DNA of 64,000 nucleotides. It comes from Anaeramoeba flamelloides (Eukaryota; Metamonada; Anaeramoebidae). Under the pieces are notes generated by a model that searched no databases, was not told where the DNA came from, and was given only the letters and a program-made list of their open reading frames with translations. The stretch is taken from contig JANTQA010000040.1 of assembly GCA_027625915.1 (NCBI GenBank), positions 62,001 to 126,000 on the forward strand, read 5' to 3'. This document shows, one piece after another, positions 10,402-21,679 of this stretch. The position numbers and the translations under genes are program-made. Each line of letters begins with the position of its first letter. The stretch's first letter is position 1.

Positions 10402-11899
10402 CCCTTAGCACCCTGGATTTGCCTAAATTTCATCAATTTTATAATAAAAGATCCAAAATGATACTGATGCGCTAATATATTTATTTTCTTATTTGCCTTT
10501 AATACAAATTTGAATTATAATAAAAAGTAAAAATAGTTCAAAGATAAAGTAGTTATGTTTTTGTATTTTTTATTGAAATTGGAAAATTAAATAATAATTA
10601 TTCATTTTTACATTTTCTTTAAAATATTTTTATTTTTTTTTTAATTTTTTAAATAAGAAATTTTCTTACAATAATAGTGATTTAAAACCCAATACATTGA
10701 TTTATTAATAATAACCAACAAATAACATTGTTAATTTTATGATAAAAAAAATCGGTAAATAAATATATTAATGAGAAAATTTTATTTTTTTTTTAGATAA
10801 AATTTTAATAAATATTAAATCAAGAGAAAAATGAAATTCATTTCTTTAGGACAAAATTAAAAGTTTAGTATGAATAATTTTCAAAAATTTCAATTTAAGC
10901 AATAGAAAATCCTTGAAAAAAAAAACAAAAAAAAAATTGTAAAATAATTTCATTTATTACATTGGAATTAAAAATATATAAACTTTTTTATAGTTAAAAT
11001 AATTAACCTAAATTTAATAAAAAAATAAAAAATAACTTTTAAAGAGTTTATTCAAAGATAATAAAATAATCTTCAAAACCAAGAGTTATTTTGGTAAAAT
11101 TTTGTTATTGATAAAAATTTGAATAATATAATTGTAAAAATTTCAATTTTTCAATCTAAATTAATACAGATCTTGTAAAAAAATTGTTTGATATATGGTA
11201 TCTTATTCAATAATATTGTTTATTGTATAACTAGATTTTAAAAAGTCAAAAATTAAAAAATCGTTAAAATTAAAAAAAAATCAATAATTAATCTGACTTG
11301 AACTATGGGATAAATTGTTTAAATTTGAAAACAAATCTTGTTGGAAAAATTTCAAATTTTACAATGATAAAAAAATATCATTTTTTTTTGCAAAATTTAA
11401 TTTATATTATTTTTTTATTGTTAAATTATTTAGAATCAAATATACACATTGTAATTGAATCGTAATCAACCGATAAAACAAATTTTCTAGGTGATGTCAA
11501 AATATCGTATGAAATGAATAAATTATTTAATCAAGTATTTTAGGCAATGTGGGGGTGCAAAGGGCGCGATAAAAATTTCGGTTATAGTATGATGTGTTTT
11601 AATCATCAAAACTAAGATTTTTTTGTTCTGGAGATCAACTTTACTAAAAAAAAATATTATTTTTTTAAATAAAATTTGGATGGAAAAATAATAAAATCAT
11701 AAGAAATCAAGAAAAAAATTTTCAAATATTGAAATTTTTTTAAAAATTATTTTCTAAATATATGTAACTATACAAATTTTTTATTCTAAATTTTTCTTTC
11801 TAATATACTTTTTTATAAATTATATATCATACAATGCTTTGATAAGAAATGGAATTAATAATTTTATTTCGAAGGCAATTGGTATACTTGGTTCTAAGG
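10402..11899 (+). mobile_element. Fam7 element, about 1.5 kb, CCCTTAGCACCC ends, copy 1
   Basis: The left end is CCCTTAGCACCC after TATAT. The right end (CTTGGTTCTAAGG, then TATAT) is a worn reverse complement of it. The whole length matches 52860-54354 in the opposite direction, with the same size (about 1.5 kb). Inside, at 11552-11564, lies GGGGTGCAAAGGG, a second copy of the terminal motif. No frame resembles a transposase. It is a non-autonomous DNA-transposon-like element inserted in a TA-rich target. Confidence 0.7.
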
Positions 11900-11924
11900 T
11901 ATATATGTATAGATAATATATAAT

Positions 11925-12965
11925 TTTATTATTATCAAAGAAGTGTAAATTATCCTCGAGATGTTTTTAACTTAAATTAACTTGAAGGAATTTAAGTATA
12001 AAAATATAGATTTCATAATCGTTGAATGAAAAAACATACACATTTTTCTTTAAGGTTAACAAGAAAAAACAAACAATTAAAATCAAAAAATAAAAAAAAA
12101 ATTAAAAAGAGTTTAAAAAACCTAATTAGTAATTGATCTTATATAAACTATTTTTCAGTCAAAGGAGCACAGTTGTAATGGGTATAATACATGTGTTTAA
12201 AAGAGTTCGCATGGATATTAGAAGAAAAATTTTATTTTGGAAATTTTCAAAATTGAAATCATTTTTTCACATTTTTGTTTTTTGTTTTTTTCGATTTTTT
12301 TTTAAAACGTTATTCAGTTGCAAAATTTTTTTTATTATAAGATCAATATTCTCTTGGTAAAAATATGTAATTATAAGGTTATTTTAACCCTGCAAAGATT
12401 ATTGAGGTTTCATATTGATTTCTATTGCAATTCTATTCTATCTTTGATCTTGATATTTGTTTAATAAATGTAAAAAATTTTCACTTCATTTTCATCTTCT
12501 TTTTCAAATAGAGACCACAGATACTAATACACTTCGTTTTGGGACTTGATTTGTAGCAGAAAAGTATGTAAAATGAAGTGAAAAATGTTTCATATTCATA
12601 ATTCAAATACCAGTAGAAGTTCGAAACGAACATTGTGGTTTTTCTAAATAAGGAACAAAGAATTTGAGTTTTTTGATTTTTAAAAAAAAATTTTAATTAA
12701 TTAGTTTTCTTTTAGACATATATCAACAATTCTTCGATGTGTATTATTTGGTTTATTTCTTATTTGTTCTTTAAAGGTCGATTATATAAAATAATTGATA
12801 TTTGAAAAAAAAATGTTGGTCCACTTTGACTGAAACAGAGTTGATATATAATGATATCTCTAATTAAGGATGTAAAAAACACCATATTTATAACACTTTT
12901 GGTTAATTTAATACAATTTGATAATTGATCATAAATGACAATTCAGGAATTATTTTTTTATTTTT
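11925..12965 (+). mobile_element. Fam20 dispersed repeat, copy 1, split by a Fam5 element
   Basis: The segments at about 11925-12150 and 12835-12965 match the continuous copy at 22225-22625. Shared features are the GAAGTGTAAATTATCCTCGAG-like start, the AAGTATAAAA-TATAGATTTC stretch, the block ATTGAATGAAAAAACATA-like, and further on TTGATAATTGATCAT. The 12155-12833 interval is absent from the other copy, so it is an insertion. Part of the repeat also occurs in the second intron of the acyloxyacyl hydrolase gene (27385-27600). Confidence 0.55.
12155..12833 (+). mobile_element. Fam5 element with CAGTCAAAG ends, copy 1
   Basis: It begins CAGTCAAAGGAGCACAGTTG and ends CCACTTTGACTG, an inverted pair. 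Internal blocks (AATTGAAATCATTTTTTCA, the ACATGTGTTTAAAAGAGTT region, TCGATTATATAAAATAATTG-like end) recur at 30964-31480 in the same direction and at 60037-60560 in reverse. A 75-codon open frame at 12133-12360 is Phe/Lys noise and not a gene. No transposase. Confidence 0.65.
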
Positions 12966-13003
12966 TTTAATTTATTTTTTCTTTGAGTGCTGATTATATT
13001 TTC

Positions 13004-13197
13004 AGCAAGTTCCAGTTTTAAGCCACAAACTTTAAACAAAAATGAAGGAGCTATCAAAAAATCTAATCAGGGTACAAAATTCAGATTTAAAGTAAAATAA
13101 TTAATGAAAAAAAATCCTAATTTTGTGCCATAATTAGAGATTTTTTTACAGCTTAAATTTCGTGAAAGTTTGTAATTTAAAAGTGAAACTGGTTATA
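13004..13197. mobile_element. Fam4 short palindromic MITE, diverged copy
   Basis: About 190 bases starting CCAGTTTTAAGCCACAAAC and ending AAAAGTGAAACTGG, the worn form of a hairpin element also present at 19522-19721, 30762-30953, 52647-52846 and 55472-55651. The interior inverted block AATTTTGTGCCATAATTAGA corresponds to the TTTGTGCCTTAATTTGAG of younger copies. Confidence 0.7.
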
Positions 13198-14342
13198 AAT
13201 CTTAATTATTTTTCATTTTTTTGTCTTGAATTTTTTATTTTTATACTCATGTTTCAGTACCGAAAATGTTAGTTAGCTAAACATTTACTCATTTATTTTG
13301 CAAATCTTCTTTCCAATCTAAAGAAAATACCGCGTACAAATAATTGAAAGAAAAATAAAAAAATATTTTTTAATTGTGATTAATGTGTATTCAAAATTTT
13401 TTTAATTAAAAAAGCTATTAGCAGTTTTTTAAATAAATAATTTCTCAAATCACCATTATTTAAACTTTATTGTGTTGTAAATGGAATTTTTTGTCCCTTT
13501 ATTGATTTATAAAGGTTCTAAAGGGTAGAATCCAAAAAAAAATTACAATTCATGGAGTTGAAAAGTGCTTTCAAAGGGTGATTTTAGAATTTATTTTTAA
13601 TTTTATATTGATTTATTTATCTTAAATAATATACTTAAATTCCAAAATATAAACCAAATTAACATTTAAAATTAATTCAGAAATAAATAATATAATTAAT
13701 TAAAGACCCAAATATTAGTTTTAAAATATTTTAAAAATCAATTATTGGTCAATATATTATCATCAAAAAATTGAAATAATAATTAAGTAAAATAAAATTA
13801 TTATTATAATTCTTATAATTCATTCACAACTATTTGTTAAAAAAAATATTCCACTTTATAACATTACCATAAATTTTTATATTAGATTTTATAATTTTTT
13901 TTTCAAAAATAACCATTTTATTCTAATAATGTATATATTTTAATTTTATGAATCCAATCATTTTTTTAAATTTATTAAATTTTTATATTTTTGTTTATTT
14001 TTCTGTTCCATTTTATTTTTTTTATTTTTTGTTCAGCGCATTAATTTTGCTTTTTTTTTCTTTCCATATTATTTTTTTAAAAGTCTGTAAAATCGATAAA
14101 ATAATATTTCTTTATAAGAATAATATAAATGCAAGAAAATTGAGAAAACATAATTTTTAAAGTAAATAGTTTTATAAACAAAAAAATCTTCTTGTTAACT
14201 TTTTTGGGAAAAATCTAGTAATAAAACATCTGTAATTCATATTTCACAAATTTTGATTAACCTTTTTTAAAGGTTTATATTATTCAAAAAATTTAAAATA
14301 TTAGGATTTTATGTGTTTAGAAAAATATTAAAGTAGTTTATT

Positions 14343-15239
14343 ATGGGTCAAGTTATTTTCCATGAATTTTCTCAATGCTCAAGGAGTGACTTTAAACTTA
14401 AAAATTGTATTGTGAAATTACCCTTCTTTTAATTAACCATATTCAAATAACAAAGAAAAAAAATTGAGAGGATCTTCATTTGAAAAAAATTCATATTTAT
14501 AGAAAAAAGGTTTTATTCATTGAAAAAATTCAAATAACATAAAATAAATTTAAAAGGATCTCTTTTACAAAAAATTCAACGAAGAAAAAGAGTTCTCAAT
14601 TTCAAAAAATCAAAATTTAAAAAAAATTTTTTTTTCGAATTCTCAATTTTTAAAAAATTAAAATTTAAAATAACTAAAAATTAAAATTGTTTCTCATTTT
14701 TTAATTTACAAAGGTTTAAATTTCTTTCAATTTAAAACGAATTGTTTTCTAAAAGTATATAGTCAATTTAATTCGATTTAATCCAACTTTGTGGTAATTT
14801 TGTAACTCTCTATATTTGACAAAGTAAGGATTTTGTAACATTCTTGAGATCACAAATAACTAAATTTTGTAATGAAAAAAAAAAGGAAAAAAAAATCTTT
14901 GAGATCTCAAAAAGCGCCAAAGAGTGACACTTCAAAATCAACATAGTTGTTCTCAAAATTATATATTCTAACAATTCTAATTCGAAATTTGGTTTCGGTC
15001 TTTGACTCTTTTTTCAAAAAATGTCCTCAGTTTTGATTGTTGTTTTTGGAGATTGATCATAATTCACATTCTGGTTAGTCTTTTATTGTTATTAGGTAGA
15101 TTAGAATAACAAACTTTTTTTAATACTTTTTATAAAATAATTTTTAACTATAATTACTCTAACCTTAATAAAATTTAATAATCGGTTTTCATTCTATACT
15201 AAATAACATTTTTATTTTTTTCAATATATAATTTCAGGT
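14343..15239 (+). repeat. Fam6 dispersed repeat, copy 1
   Basis: It matches 59296-61150 (there interrupted) in the same direction. Shared blocks include CTCAAGGAGTGA, TTTCAATTTAAAACGAATTG, GTCAATTTAATTCGATTTAA, AAAAAGCGC-AAAGAG-GACACTTC and TTTGACTCTTTTTTC. It seems to end where Fam8 begins at about 15240. No coding frame and no convincing terminal repeats. Confidence 0.6.
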
Positions 15240-15704
15240 AACTGTTGAGAGAAAAATGTTGGAAAGAGTAAAATAGTTGGACAGCAATTTTAACTGGGAT
15301 CATTACTGAAAATGATTTGAAATTTCTTTTGTTTGTGAAATAATTAAAGAAAATAACAATAATCTACTTATTGGAATAAGGATTAATGTAATTCTACTTT
15401 TTCAAAACCTTATCTCTTATAATCTAAAGCAAGTTTAAAAATTACCATTTTCAGAATTAATAGTAAACTTTACTAAAACTTGGATTTTTTTTAAAATAGC
15501 ATGATCTACTTTAATTATCAACCATTCAAATGAGTATTCTACAAAAACCACCGGTTTATGAACTTTTAACACATTTAAACCTGGATTTGGATAAAATTCA
15601 CTTAGTTATCAATAGGATTTGATTTTCAATTTTACTAATTTTCCCAATTTAAAATGGTCTTGAAAACCATTTTTCTGTGTCCAACATTTTTTCTCTCAAC
15701 AGTG
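15240..15704 (+). mobile_element. Fam8 inverted-repeat element, about 465 bases
   Basis: It starts ACTGTTGAGAGAAAAATGTT-GGA and ends TCCAACATTTTTTCTCTCAA-CAGT, a 23-24 base inverted pair with one or two mismatches. The interior is AT-rich and non-coding. Only one copy was recognised in the window. It lies at the right edge of the Fam6 repeat and may have inserted into it. Confidence 0.7.
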
Positions 15705-15727
15705 GTTAAGATTTTTTTTTATAATAT

Positions 15728-15980
15728 TTTGAATACTGTTATTTGAAAAATAAAAATATCAAAATTTTCAATAAGCTTTTTCAAAATAATCACATTTCAA
15801 GAATTAACCAAAATCATCAAAATTTACAATTTTACATTTAAAATTAATAATTTAAACTTCTTTTAGGTATTATATATTTTGAAATGTTGCTGATTTAAAA
15901 ATCTTTTATTGGAAAGCTGAATAAAAATTTTGTTCCCTTTATTTTGAAACCAATAGTAATATTCACTTTGGGTGTATTTC
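15728..15980. mobile_element. Fam15 foldback element, copy 1
   Basis: Two arms are inverted: the left contains CAAAATTTTCAATAAGCTTT, the right TGGAAAGCTGAATAAAAATT-TTG, with the spacer between. The same arm (GGAAGCTGAATGAAAATTTT) occurs in the element in the third intron of the glutamine synthetase gene at 35041-35275. The short minus-strand open frame across it is not a gene. Confidence 0.55.
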
Positions 15981-16430
15981 AATAATGATAAAATTGAAAT
16001 CTTTTTTATTTGGGAAAGAATACTGATAAATTCCAAGAAATTTCTCAAAATTTTTTATTCATTTTCCCTTTTACATAATTTGAAACGCAATCTTTGATTA
16101 ATTCATTATATAACTTTAAATCTGAAGAAACTTTATAAAATTGACTTGACTTTCAAAAGATTCAATCTCGTGAGTTGTTTTATTTGTTGAGAATTAATTG
16201 ATTTCAAAAATGGAAACCGAACTAAAAATTTAATCAAATAAATTTGAATAGATCAGTAGTAAACAAAGTTTTGCGGGAGATTAAATTTTTTAAAAAAATG
16301 TTTAATTTCAGTCCGAGCATTATTTTCCTAAAAAACTTGATCGAAACAATTAAAGAAAATCAATCTCTCAGAAAAATTTTAAATTAATGTAAACTCTGAA
16401 AATGAATCTCCAGAGATCATTTGTTTTGTT

Positions 16431-16784
16431 ACAGCCGTTTCAAACCTGGTGCGCACGGTTTCACTTAACTTAAAATTTTCATAAAACTTTCTTTAAACTC
16501 CTTTCAATTGAAAAGGGCGATTGTTATTTTGGACTCAAATCTTCTTGTGTTGTCCTTAATATCCAAGATCTCTTACAAAATGGAAATTTTTTAAAATAAT
16601 TTCAAAAAAGTTTAAAAGAAAAAGTGAAAAGTTGTTTACGAAGCTTGTCATTCAGGTATTCTTGAGTTTTGGTGTTAAAACCTTTATTTAGTTTTAACAG
16701 ATCTTGAAGTTCAATGAAAGTTTAATGAAAAATGAAATTAAAAGTTAAGTTAAATCGTGCGCACCAGGTTTGAAATTGCTGTAT
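16431..16784. mobile_element. Fam9 MITE with ACAGCCGTTTCAA ends
   Basis: The left end is ACAGCCGTTTCAAACCTGGT followed by GCGCACGGTTTCACTTAACTT. The right end carries the reverse complement (AAGTTAAGTTAAATCGTGCG, then CACCAGGTTTGAAATTGCTGT). The arms are about 40 bases, the total about 354. The terminal ACAGCCGTTTCAA is shared with the Fam10 elements at 36838 and 37131, which suggests that both families used one transposase. GCGCAC in the arms stands out in such AT-rich DNA. Confidence 0.8.
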
Positions 16785-17026
16785 AAATTTGTTCAAAGTA
16801 ATAAATAAAAAAAAAAAAAAATAAAAAAAAAATGTTCGAATTGCGGATCTGACGACAGAAAGAGAAGAAGAAATATTTGAAAAAAAAGAAGAGTCAAGCT
16901 TTAAAATAATTGTCTAGTCTTTATTAGATTTTTTCAAGCAAACACTTTTGGGATTTTTTGAAAAATATTGTGTGGATCAAACAAGAAAAAATAATTTTTT
17001 TTTTTTGTTTTTTTTTTTCATTTTTA

Positions 17027-17484
17027 TTACCATGTTGGTTCATTCTTTTTTCCTTTAGAATCAGCAATTTCAAATCTTTTACATCTTCGTACACATGAGA
17101 CCCTGACTTGTTTACATTTTGAGCATGTTAGTTTTGCAACAATTTTTTTTGTTTGTTTAACCTTTGATCAATATTAATTTATTAATTGAATTTGTTGTTA
17201 GTGTGGTGGGTGAATAAAATTGTTTTGTTTTGTATTTGTTAGAACAAAAAAAAAAAAAAAAATAAGAAAAAGCAAGAAATAAAAATAATAAAAAAAAAAA
17301 AACAAACCTTTTTATGAAAAATTGGCTTTGTTTGTCCACCATGACCACTTTGTTTTCGATCATACCTTCTTCTTCCTTGAGAAAGGCTGGACTCTTTTCC
17401 TTTTTTAGCTGTACCAACTTTATGAACAGTATGTTTTTTACATTTTCTACAGAAGGTTCTTTTTGTCTTTGGCCAGAATACCAT
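17027..17484 (-). CDS. RPL42: 60S ribosomal protein eL42 (L36a/L44), two exons
   Basis: A component of the large ribosomal subunit near the E site. Exon 1 is 17484-17308 and exon 2 is 17161-17027, joined across a 146-base intron with GT (17307-17306) and AG (17163-17162) ends, phase 0. The 103-residue product starts [15 protein letters not shown] and contains the invariant block [20 protein letters not shown]. Four zinc-ligand cysteines are visible as CRKC (12-15) and CSKC in exon 2 ([13 protein letters not shown]). The family tail GQVIQF is replaced by KKNEPTW, so the C-terminus is divergent. Pro54 in TKPIF is the residue equivalent to the yeast position whose change to Gln gives cycloheximide resistance, so sensitivity would be predicted. 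The start was chosen because it matches the family N-terminus exactly in length. Confidence 0.95.
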
Positions 17485-17689
17485 TTTGTGTGCAAGAGTA
17501 AATAAAAAATATTTAGGAGAAAATCAAGAAAAATGATTTGAAAAATTTGTTTGAATAAATTGAAATTCCTTTTTTATGTCACTCAAAGTTGCTTCAAGTT
17601 TCTAATTTATTGAACAAAGTAACAATTAGTCGATTTATTAATGAAATAATCAACTTTTAATCTTTTAAGGGACTAATAACTCTTCTTTC

Positions 17690-18170
17690 TTTTTTTCCCA
17701 AAAGGTAATATATTTCACAAGATAATGCGTGTCGAAAATTTTAGTCGGTGTTTTATAATTAAACATATGTTTTTTTGTTCTAGAAGTCCTAAACATCAAC
17801 CGATCAAAGAAACCAACAATAAACCAGAAATAAATATGGTATTAATTACTTAACGTTCTCTTATTTATTAAGTAATTCTAAAAATCAAAGATCAAATTGG
17901 AAAATTTATCTGAAAAAAATAGTGGTATTTTTTATAATGAAAAAAACAAAGAAAAATTGAAAAAAGCTGAGAAAATTATGAAAAATTTTGAACTAATTGC
18001 ATTAGGAATATAAAATTTACTGAAAGAATCAATGTGTTTACTTTCAAAATTGATTTTATCTTAGATATACTACTGGGTAGTAAATTGGATGTTGCCTTGA
18101 AACAAGAATAAAAAAAAGCATGGATTATATTTTGAAACACTGATTAGAGTTGTTGGGAAAACATTATAAT
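17690..18170 (-). repeat. Dispersed repeat Fam2, copy 2
   Basis: This is the reverse complement of 1745-2200. It contains AATTGGATGTTGCCTTG and GATTATATTTTGAAAC, the mirror of blocks in copy 1. It lies directly upstream of the eL42 gene (which runs leftward), starting about 200 bases before its ATG, so it may overlap the promoter region. Class unknown. Confidence 0.6.
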
Positions 18171-18174
18171 GAAC

Positions 18175-19521
18175 ACAGAAGAGTAATAATTCTTACAATG
18201 TTATATTAAACAAGATAAGTCAAACCTTGTGTATCAACTTGATATAAATGATTTAGATGTTCTAAAAAAAGAGTTCATTTTTACCAATTAAATTTTTCGG
18301 TCAAAAAGATCATGATCCTTCTGGATTTTATATCGAAAACAGAAAAAGGAAAGTTTGTCAAACATTTTTTTTTTGTGGAATCTCACTTTTCATAATTTAT
18401 CAGATTATGTATGAACAAATAAACTTATGGTGTTACTTTTATTTTCAAATCGTTAAAATAATAAATAAATCAAATATTTAATCCTTTAAGATCTAAATTT
18501 ATTCATCTCTTATTTTCCACAAATATTTATCAAATTACTTGGAATTTAAATGAATAGATAAAATTCTTTTTCAAATATTCAGAGTATAAAAAAGGAGCAG
18601 TTAGTATTAAAATCAATTATTCGAGAATATCATTTTTTTTTTTATTATTATAATTATTAAATTAAATTCGTTGTATTTGTTTGAAAAGGTTTAAAAAATT
18701 GAGAAATAATTGTAAATCCTCTTAATACTTTTCATCCTTGGTTGTTAATAACCCATCAAAAAAAAATAGATTATAATATGAAGTATAGATGAAAATAATC
18801 AATTTAAAAACTATTTCTTGAGTTAGTAAGTTGATTTTTCCAGGTTTTGAAAAAGTTTCATTGGTGAATTTTTAATTTTGTATATAATTGTTTTGATATT
18901 GTTCTTAGATTTTTTTGTTCAATGAAAAGAAAAAATTTATTTGCACTCACTTTGGAATAAACATAGTTAAATTTTATCCAAGTTTGAAATAATTTTTGTT
19001 TTTTTTTTTTGAAATTAAGTAGATTATGTATAATGGGTTATTTTAAAAAATTGGTGATTTTATTTTCAAATTGTATTTTTGTACACTTCTTTCACAGTTA
19101 ATAGGATTTCTTTCTTCTTTCAAAGAAAATATTTTTTTTTTAAATAAATCAGAAATATGTTGGATTTTTTACTTGACATAAATAAGAAATTTGATAAACT
19201 TTTAAAAGTAATAATTCATTGATGAAAATAACATAAATCGTAAGTGGTATTTTGGTAATCAGGTTTTTACTTATTTTTTCAATTTCGAGATGTGGTAAAA
19301 TTCTTTTGAATTTTTTATTAAATTTACTTGAAGATCATTTTTAGTTTCTGTGCTGATTAATGGGGTGGCTACATCCGAAGACATGATAGAATTTTGTGAG
19401 AGATGAGAAAAGAGTGTTTTATTTACGTGGTATGTGATAATAAATTCTCTAAAAAAATTTTTTAAAAAAATATGTGATATTTTTTTTTTCATAATGTTAA
19501 GCAATAAAAAAAATCCAAATT
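18175..19521. other. Gene-free AT-rich region
   Basis: No supported gene or repeat. The minus-strand open frame at 19271-19504 has no recognisable domain and is mostly T-run sequence. Confidence 0.5.
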
Positions 19522-19721
19522 ACAGTCAGTTTCACTTTTAAGACACAAACTTTCAACGAAATTTAAGGCACAATAAAAATCTCAAATTAAGGCACAAAAT
19601 TCAAATTCTAGGAAAAATAAATTGTAAAAAAAAAAATTCCAAATTTTGTGCCTTAATTTGAGATTTTTTTGTGCCTTAAATTTCGATGAAAGTTTGTGCC
19701 TTAAAAGTGAAACTGACTGTA
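19522..19721. mobile_element. Fam4 short palindromic MITE, young copy
   Basis: About 200 bases, almost fully palindromic. It begins ACAGTCAGTTTCACTTTTAA and ends with the reverse complement TTAAAAGTGAAACTGACTGT. Inner inverted blocks are ATTTAAGGCACAATAAAAAT and TTTTTGTGCCTTAAATTTCG. It is nearly identical to 52647-52846 (a few substitutions), so this family moved recently. The transcript of either strand would fold into one long hairpin. Confidence 0.9.
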
Positions 19722-20126
19722 CATACTTCACTGTTAAAAATCAAGACACTCTAGAAAACTTTCCATTGAAACAACAATTAATAACATAAAACACCATTCG
19801 ACAATTTTCGAAACAACAATTAAAAACCAAAAAATTCCAAAACAACAATAAAAACTTCAAAAAAAATATTTATTGAAGTCAACACGGATTATTGAACAAA
19901 CTGTAATTCTCTTCAAAGAGAGTTTTCCAAAAAAAATATTCCAATACAATGTTTTAGACAAACAAAAGAACATAAAACAAGAATTCTTGATGTTCACCTG
20001 AAAACAAAAAAGATTTTTTTGAATAATTATTCACAGATTTTTAACGACTAGTTTCTAAAAGTCAGACATTTTTTATTTTTTATACATAACATTTCAATAC
20101 TTGTTTCACTTTGAAGAACATCTTCC

Positions 20127-20951
20127 ATGACAAGCACTGAGTCATTTTTTAACTGGAAACCTGAAGAGTTTGTAGATGATATTGCAAATGCCACAAGCGA
20201 CTTCCTTTGTGATGGTGTTGATGCGATCGAAAATTGTTTAATCTCTGATATTGGCTTGAATAATAAAGAAGCCAAAAAGGGATGCGACTCCTTCCTAACA
20301 CATATGCAAACTATCGTTGACAAAAATTTTGATCGCTTTGAGCTTTACATCAATCGTAATATTTTCGCTTTACCATCAAATTTTGAAAAAATTGTAGATT
20401 TCGATCAAAATGAAGACAAAAAATCAAACAAGAACAAGATCAATAAAAAAAAGAAGAGTTCCAAATTAAAACAAAAAAATTCCTCAACTTACAAAAATAT
20501 TGAAAGTTCTGCAGACGAATTGGAATATTCCACTAATTCTGAAGAAGCTAATTTGATGATTCTTCAACTTGATAAAGACATTAAGGAATTACAAGAAGAA
20601 ATCAAAATTCAAACAAACAAAAACAAAAATTTTTTACGAAAAAAACGACATTTGGTAAATGGGATTGAAAATTATCAAAAATCTTTTCAAAAAAACATGA
20701 ATAATTTACAAAATGTTCAATCGTCTTTTAATCTTAATTCTGTGACTGAACTAATAAACGAAATTTCTTCGAATTGTAATCAATTACAAGAGCTTGATCA
20801 ATCAGTTAATAAAATGAAAATTAATGATCGAAATTTCTCAAAAAATAATACAAACAATTATCATACCAAATTCTTGCAAAATAGATCAACAACAAATAAT
20901 GTTAGTATTAACCAATTAACACATTTCAACAAGAAAATGAATAAAAAATAA
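20127..20951 (+). CDS. MIS12: MIS12 kinetochore complex subunit
   Basis: A 274-residue frame without introns. Residues about 7-85 carry the Mis12 signature: FFNWKPEEFVDDIANAT, then FLCDGVDAIENCL (compare the family pattern F-P-xxF-DDVxNxxxDYxxDGxDAxE), and the FLTHMQTIVDKNFDRFELYI helix. This part forms the Mis12 head that joins CENP-C and the Ndc80 arm. Residues about 85-130 are a Lys/Ser/Asn-rich spacer. Residues about 135-230 are a predicted coiled coil (LDKDIKELQEEIKIQTNK and following), as in the family. The tail is Asn-rich. Human MIS12 has 205 residues, and the extra length is the spacer and tail. It acts at the centromere in microtubule attachment. No other kinetochore gene is nearby. 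Confidence 0.88.
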   Translation: MTSTESFFNWKPEEFVDDIANATSDFLCDGVDAIENCLISDIGLNNKEAKKGCDSFLTHMQTIVDKNFDRFELYINRNIFALPSNFEKIVDFDQNEDKKSNKNKINKKKKSSKLKQKNSSTYKNIESSADELEYSTNSEEANLMILQLDKDIKELQEEIKIQTNKNKNFLRKKRHLVNGIENYQKSFQKNMNNLQNVQSSFNLNSVTELINEISSNCNQLQELDQSVNKMKINDRNFSKNNTNNYHTKFLQNRSTTNNVSINQLTHFNKKMNKK

Positions 20952-21679
20952 GATGACTTCAAAAAGATAATTCTTCAAAAAATCAAAATCAAAATCAAAA
21001 TAATTCTTGTCAATATTTATTAGCTTATCAACTTATTTAAGAAACGCTGATATTTATCTATTTAGCCTTATATATATATATCTATATATAAGTAAATTAA
21101 CCATGGTTTAATAGATTTCTGTATTAATCTTTTCCTTTATTTAATAAATTTTTGGAAATGATATTTTCTCAAAGTTTTCACTAAACAAAATAAAAAAAAA
21201 ACATTATATTTTCTGAACCAATATTTCTAAGAATAACAAGGCCGTTTTGAAAAAGTGATAATTAAAATTTCCAAAATGTGTTGCTTAAACTCTTCTGTTC
21301 ACTCCTTTTAAGTTGTTTTTATGAAACTTTTTAAAACTTTTAATAACCGCTTTTTCCAAACAGTTCTAAAATTATTTTTCCCTTTCTTTTTCTTTTTAAA
21401 CTTTTAAACATCTCAGACTCAGTTAAAGCCTTTTAATTTATCCATTGACTTCTGTTTTAACCAGGTCTTCAATTTATTTTGTAAAGTTGTTTGAAATTGT
21501 GGTAACTTTGTGGTGCTATAATATAAGTTAGTTCTATTTCCATGTTATTTAAAGGTATAGATAATTAGGTCTCTTGAAAAATTAAAATATAAAATCACTA
21601 TCATGAGAGAGATCATAATTACTTTTTCAATAAATTACAAGCTTTTCGGAAAATAATCATTTTTTTTTATTATAACTTA

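Larger units (their letters stand above)
10297..17026. other. Gene-free region filled with nested elements
   Basis: No gene is supported in these 6.7 kb. About two thirds is accounted for by Fam7, Fam20, Fam5, Fam4, Fam6, Fam8, Fam15 and Fam9 elements, listed separately. The remaining parts (13200-14340 and 15990-16430) are plain AT-rich sequence. Open frames at 12133 and 13948 are Phe/Ile/Lys-rich noise. Confidence 0.6.
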
